A stretch of 64,000 nucleotides of DNA from Apostichopus japonicus. Its lineage: Eukaryota; Echinodermata; Holothuroidea; Aspidochirotida; Stichopodidae. Positions 58,741 to 64,000 of this stretch are shown here, in pieces. The position numbers and the translations under genes are program-made. The notes beneath the pieces were generated by a model that saw only the letters and a list, made by a program, of their open reading frames with translations, was not told where the DNA came from and searched no databases. Location of the stretch: assembly GCF_037975245.1 (NCBI RefSeq), contig NC_092572.1:16560269-16624268 (forward strand), read 5' to 3'. The stretch's first letter is position 1; each line of letters opens with the position of its first letter.

Positions 58741-59260
58741 ATTAGTTTAGTAAAGAAAAAGGATCAGGAGGGACACTCAAGTCCCCATCAAAGACCCTAT
58801 AGGAGATGGAAGAAAACTGATGACACAAACGATCAGACCCGATTACAATGCTTAAAGTGCTTGTCCAATGCATTCTTAAACCCATTCACACTACAGTACT
58901 TGCAAGTACAATTTTCTCAGGCAAACCATTCCACTCATTCACGAACCTATTAGAAAAAAAATTATGCCGAATATTAATGCTACTTTGTGACTTGTGGAGT
59001 TTAAGACAATGACATCTGGTACAACCACTATCAGCAAACATGAAAAAGTCAGTGACTATCAAGATACTTAATAAAGATATCACTTTTATGAAACCTACGT
59101 TTGAGTTGAATCTTGGTCTTGGTCACTGCATAATCTAGATCTATGGGAAGACTGTCCATGAACTTGTGTTTGAGTTACTTTATTTCTCTGAAATTTAGTG
59201 ACTCTAGCCCTGACTCGTTGCATAACTGGTAATAGTTCCTGAAAACTCAACATGAATTGA
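58740..59260 (-). mobile_element. LINE 3' fragment (CR1/L2-like RT C-terminus)
   Basis: The minus strand reads 'QRVRARVTKFQRNKVTQTQV' (about 59225-59165), then 'DSGCTRCHCLKLHKSQSS' and 'NIRHNFFSNRFVNEWNGLPE', then frameshifted 'VNGFKNALDKH'-like sequence. 'TRGHSLKL...R...R..FFSNRVVN.WN.LP' is the signature of the C-terminal end of many LINE ORF2s. Only the 3' end is present. Confidence 0.75.
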
Positions 59261-62200
59261 ATATGAACCACTGAATCAAGAACTACTGGAGACTAATAAT
59301 TCTTCACATCCTTGGCTAGATGAAGTAATGGTTTCTAATACAAACGGTATACTTTATCAATCCCGTTCTTGAACCATTGGCCAGAAAATTGTGTCCTTTC
59401 TGGAGAGAAGTATTGAAGGAGAACCGTACTGATGGTGTGCTATTTATAATAATCCCTCTGCCTAATACAAATACCAAAGTATTTAATTAAAAAATATAAT
59501 TGCACATAATGCTCCTAAGGCGACATCTTTGCTCTAGGTAAATTTAACTCTTTTCACAACACTTAGGACGACATAGCATAAACTCACCACTTAGGGCGAC
59601 AATGGTGATTTAGTGTAATTTCGTCACACTGGATGATTAAATACAATTAACTAGTTAATTAATTTCACATATACATGTCACCCTATGTGAAATTAACTCT
59701 TTCCACAACACTTAATAAATTAATAAATTGTGAAAGACATAACACCAGAGATCTACAGTCAATATGAAAAGATGCCTGTATACAGTATTTAGAACTGCTC
59801 AATGGGATCATTTCAACTCAAGCTGGATTCTAAACCTGAAAATTTCCAACATATGAATTCTGGCCATTAACTTACATCACTAATAGTTTCAGAATTTGAC
59901 TACTGTTCATTTGTCAGTTTATTGAGTTATCGTAATGAAAGGCTCTTAGCATTACACTCATAAACACACATACTGCTACTTCACAAAAATGCATTGTGTT
60001 ACATATTGAAACAATTTTACATAACACAAAACAGCATGGAATGAAAACAATATGACAAAAACAGGGAGTTTGCAGGAACTCACCAGGACTCACTAAAGCC
60101 TTCAAGATCTTTGCAATCTAGACACACCTCAAGAGGCCCCTGCATACTCAAGCATGACATACAGCCCTTGTTACTAGGATATATTGGAATTACTGGATAT
60201 GAGTTTGCCCGACAGTGCCAAGTCTCATTGCAGGAAGTCCACTTCATCTCATTTGTTGTATGTAAGAAGAAGTACCTGGAAAGGAAAAAATAAGTTACTC
60301 ATTACAACAATGTTGCATTTCTATTGCAATTTCCATTTGTTCCTTTACCCTCTGGATTATCAGGTATAAATGAAAACTTTCATTCAGCTTTTACTTAAAA
60401 TTATCAGAATTACTATTAAGAGCAACAAACTTATAAATCAGATACAGACTATCATCTAAACCCAGCCTTACAAAATGTGCATCCTCATTGTATTGATGCA
60501 AGTTTATCAGTCAGATCTAACTGGTGCCATGATACCTCTTTTAAAAATGACTACTTCCCTGCAAACCTAAGCAAATTCCCAATCAGTTTCAATGTTAAAG
60601 GTAGTCTGTATATGCCCCAAATTATAGGATGCTATAATTGCTAGAAGTTTTTAACAAGTTACTTTCATGTAGGCCCTTAGTCCAAATTGTTCTCAGACAT
60701 TCTTAATGAACACACAAGATGACTGAATGTCCCCGTGAGGTAAACTTCCTCAAAAGTTGTAATAAAAAAAGTTTATAGAATTTTGACCAAAGGTGACCAA
60801 ATTTGAATATTTGGGCCAACATGGCATAAATTTAAATAAAACATTGAAAAGTTCACTTATTTTTTGGGGGGTTGCTTTGATGCTTTTCACAGAACGATCT
60901 ATATCTCTTACTCATCTAAAAGTTTGCACTGGCTTTGGTTACAGGAAGTGCATGATGATGTGTAAACTGCACCAAGGAATTCTAATGTATCCCCCTGTGC
61001 AGTTGAATCAAACTCTGGAAGAATCTGTTTCAACCTTGCGAGACAGGAGGCCCATGAAGTTCAGGTTGAAATTGCTTGGAAGAGAGCTTTGATTACTTCC
61101 ATTAATTCAGAGCTATGTCCATCATAGTGTTGAATGATGCTGCAAAGAAGCTATAAAAGAAGGAAAATTTAGATTTGTAGGAAATCTACATCTGACATGG
61201 GTGGCTCATCAATATAAGTGGAAAATTTTAGGGTTGCAGCCTTCATTTGTATCTATTTTTTATGATTGCTTGATGTTTCAAAGCACTTTCTTGGAAGTCT
61301 GTCACTAGCTTCTGTAGCTGAAAAGTTACTCTCATCAAGTAAAATGATAAACACATCATATCTTAATAACCATTTGTTGGAATATGCTACTGGGAGAAAG
61401 GAGTAGAGGTATCATGAACTTGACAAAGAGAGTGCCCATGTTGGAAATCTAGTATATTTGGGGGATAATAAAACTTAAAACCTTCATTGTTGAAGTGAGA
61501 ATTATGATATTCTGCAATAAGTGCCAATCCTTGGGATGGGGTTGGAACATCACAAAATGCCCCTTGCAATTGTGCCCATTTAGGTTGGGATTTTCCCTTC
61601 TCCAGGCATAGGAGTTTGTCAAGGATATGGTCCTGGCACAGTAAAAGTCTTCCATTTTTCAACATTTCCAGGTGGGGAGGATCAAGTCACATGAAGTCTT
61701 GCACCTCCGTAGCTTGCAATCCCTGCCTTAATGAATTTATTTCTAAAGCTGCATGGGTTGTCTTAGGTTACTTACCTTTACAGTAACAGGATTGCTTTGT
61801 TCCTGAAATAAAAACATTTAACAATATTTAATGTGACTTTTCGAGCATGGCCAGTTATTTTCCACGATCAAGAAATTCACAATAACATGGATCTATATCC
61901 ATAAAATAATGAAATGGAAAACTCAATTTGAAATAGAAAAACCAGTATTCTTTGCAAGAGTTGGATATATATGCAATAACTGTGGGGCTGTATTGACCTA
62001 GATCATGTTTCTCCCTGTAAGAAGGTAACATATATTGTGAAAGAGAAATATAGAACATAGGTTGGGGTGGGAAATTGTGCAGGGGGGCAGAGGTTTGTTT
62101 GGCCCCAAATATACCAAAAGTTCCAATACGGCCACATTTGGTCAACATTTTAAACTGTTGTCATTACCACCCTGGAGGAAATTTACCTCACTGAGACATT

Positions 62201-63600
62201 CAGTCATCTTGTGTGTTCATTTAGAATGTCTGAGACCAATCTGGAAATAAGAATCTCAAGGAATGTAATTTTTGAAATCTTCAGAAAAGTATGCTTTAAT
62301 TTGTTGCCTATACAGACTACCTTTAATTCAAATTTCTTCTATTGGATATTTGAATCATATTCAAACTTGGGCTGTTAACCTCATCTGGTGTGTTTGTACT
62401 GATGATACTGGCTGCAAGTTCCTAAAATATGGAATAATTAAATTTATGGATTACATGCAACAGCTATATTCAACAACCTATCACAGCACAGGTCAGCAAT
62501 TATTTGTGTTAGTACACTGTGGATATGTTCATATGTATATCGATTCCTTTTGTTAAAAAATTCTTTCTTGCAATAAAATAATTAAACGCTCCGAGACATT
62601 TATTGGTTATTGAATACAAATTTGCATTTTTTTCTTTGTTAATTAAGGAATATGTTAATACATAGAGGTCATACCAAATTCAAGATCAGATGAAATTTAA
62701 TTCGGTCAATATCAGTCCCTATTCTGGAAATTTATGCCTCTATGAGGATTTCTGTGATGATAGAATCAATGTTGATGAAAGAATAAATGTGACTTCATGC
62801 AGTGTTTTACAACCTGTATAAAATTAATACTCCAACAACACATGCAAAGTGCAATGTGGTTCCCAGCTACACCACTCTTTGGGGAAATGGTAATTTGATG
62901 GCTGTTCTTGCTGCAAACTCAGTCTAGACAGTGTGTTAGATTATCAACTCAACCAACTTTGGCCAAGTTCCTGATATTGTCGGCTGCAAGCCAGGAATCT
63001 CATTGGGTTGCTGCCACCACCATGAAGATTTAAGCAGTATATCACTTCTCCTATAACAACAACATTGGAATGGTAAAGCAACATTACCGGAATGATGCTA
63101 TATCGCAATTCCCTTTTGAATTAAGTAAAATGTTAAGGGACATTTTCTTAATATTTAGTTTGTTCAATATATGAAAAATCAACCAAGGTAAAATGCATTA
63201 TGGTTTCCATGATGTAACATGAGTAATTTGTGTATGCGTTTGTTTGTGTGTGGGGGAAGGGGGTTTGCACACACTTAATAGTAATTAAGGCTCTACAAAT
63301 ATTAGAAAAAGCTGGAAATGATGATTGAGATGCAACAAACATGGGCGAAAGTGGAAAATATATGCCAAGAAAACGAGACGGACCATTCCTGCATGCTATG
63401 AGGTATCATTATGTTAAGTATCAACTCAAATGGAATAAAATTCTTCCGATTCTGTGTTTATAAGGAAATTTCAGCTGAACCTTATTTTATCACACATCTC
63501 ATCAATATGCAGCAAAATAATAGCACTGAAAACATTGCATTGTGTACCCAACCTGCTCAGCACAATAAAATTTAGTCATACCACATATGGTTGGTGAACA
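59261..63600. other. 4.3-kb stretch without recognised genes
   Basis: Several frames of 60-100 codons occur on both strands. The most protein-like are minus 61665-61387 ('DKLLCLEKGKSQPKWAQLQG', 'FKFYYPPNILDFQHGHSLCQ') and plus 60793-61092 ('LRDRRPMKFRLKLLGREL'). None has a recognisable domain, start context or splice partners. They could be remnants of a transposon gene. A GT-rich run lies at 63238-63262. Confidence 0.35.
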
Positions 63601-63616
63601 ATTGCAGATCAGGTTT

Positions 63617-63890
63617 TAATGTTAAGCCCTGCCCACTCATTTCGTCGCACGATATCTGCACCAAAAGCAATAACGACCCTCCTTAGCTCGTCATTGCTGC
63701 AAGGATCACCTCAAACCAACCTACCATTCTTCAGATTGGAGCTAACAGTTATTAATGTTAAGCTCTGCCCACTCATTTTGTTGCACAATATCTGCACCAA
63801 AAGCAATAACGACCCTCCTTAGCTCATCATTGCTGCAAGGATCACCTCAAACCAACCTACCATTCTTCAGATTGGAGCTAACAAGAGAAC
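63617..63890. repeat. 136-bp tandem duplication
   Basis: 'atgttaag-cctgcccactca'-type sequence begins at 63619 and 63755. The two copies are nearly identical through 'ttcttcagattggagctaac', differing at a handful of positions. Overlapping ORFs ('ICTKSNNDPP', 'SAPKAITTLLSS') come from the duplicated sequence and have no other support. Confidence 0.93.
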
Positions 63891-64000
63891 GTCAGCTAAA
63901 ATCTATTTTGGTCCCGCCCGTTACAAACATTCAATCAGCAGAATAAACCAGAGATTAAAAATGTTGTAATGGTCAAGCAACATGTTGATACTAGTTTCAT

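Overview
This window is animal genomic DNA: AT-rich, intron-rich and dominated by non-coding sequence. Evidence for that is the GT-AG split exons of animal proteins (adducin, SRP68), degenerate non-LTR retrotransposons, a Penelope-like element, a hAT-type MITE, tRNA-like Pol III units and long (TA)n tracts. I infer a marine invertebrate, perhaps an echinoderm, but the sequence alone does not prove the taxon.

Layout. 1-3.4 kb: a 138-bp tandem repeat, (TA)n tracts and a decayed Penelope-like element (minus strand). 4.4-11.5 kb: four phase-compatible plus-strand exons of an unrecognised coiled-coil protein, with a stop codon followed by a further 85 open codons. 11.6-13.7 kb: (TA)n tracts, a G/C-run motif and a striking array of CTTAAG palindromes every 20-21 bp. 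14-18.5 kb: foldback DNA and LINE fragments. 18.66-19.86 kb: eight tandem copies of a tRNA-Ser(GGA)-like unit, followed by two other tRNA-like sequences. 21.9-23.6 kb: the last two coding exons of SRP68 (minus). 23.9-28.1 kb: a near full-length, frameshifted LINE (minus). 28.7-29.5 kb: a 69-bp minisatellite. 31.2-32.1 kb: a hAT-type MITE with perfect 8-bp target-site duplications. 39.3-47.7 kb: six adducin exons (minus) covering the end of the aldolase-like head and the neck. 49.3-49.7 kb: a 47-bp minisatellite. 49.9-54.3 kb: a plus-strand LINE. 55-59.3 kb: further LINE and ORF fragments and a frameshifted His-Me finger (HNH) endonuclease relic. 59.3-64 kb: little that I can recognise except a 136-bp tandem duplication at the end.

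How the genes relate. SRP68 (signal recognition particle) and adducin (spectrin-actin membrane skeleton) are ordinary housekeeping genes. There is no operon-like logic; the genes are islands among mobile elements. Two oddities matter. The adducin copy has an in-frame stop, a one-base frameshift and a non-GT splice donor, so it is either a decaying paralogue or error-bearing assembly. SRP68 is represented only by its C-terminal exons, although about 16 kb lies between it and the adducin exons upstream.
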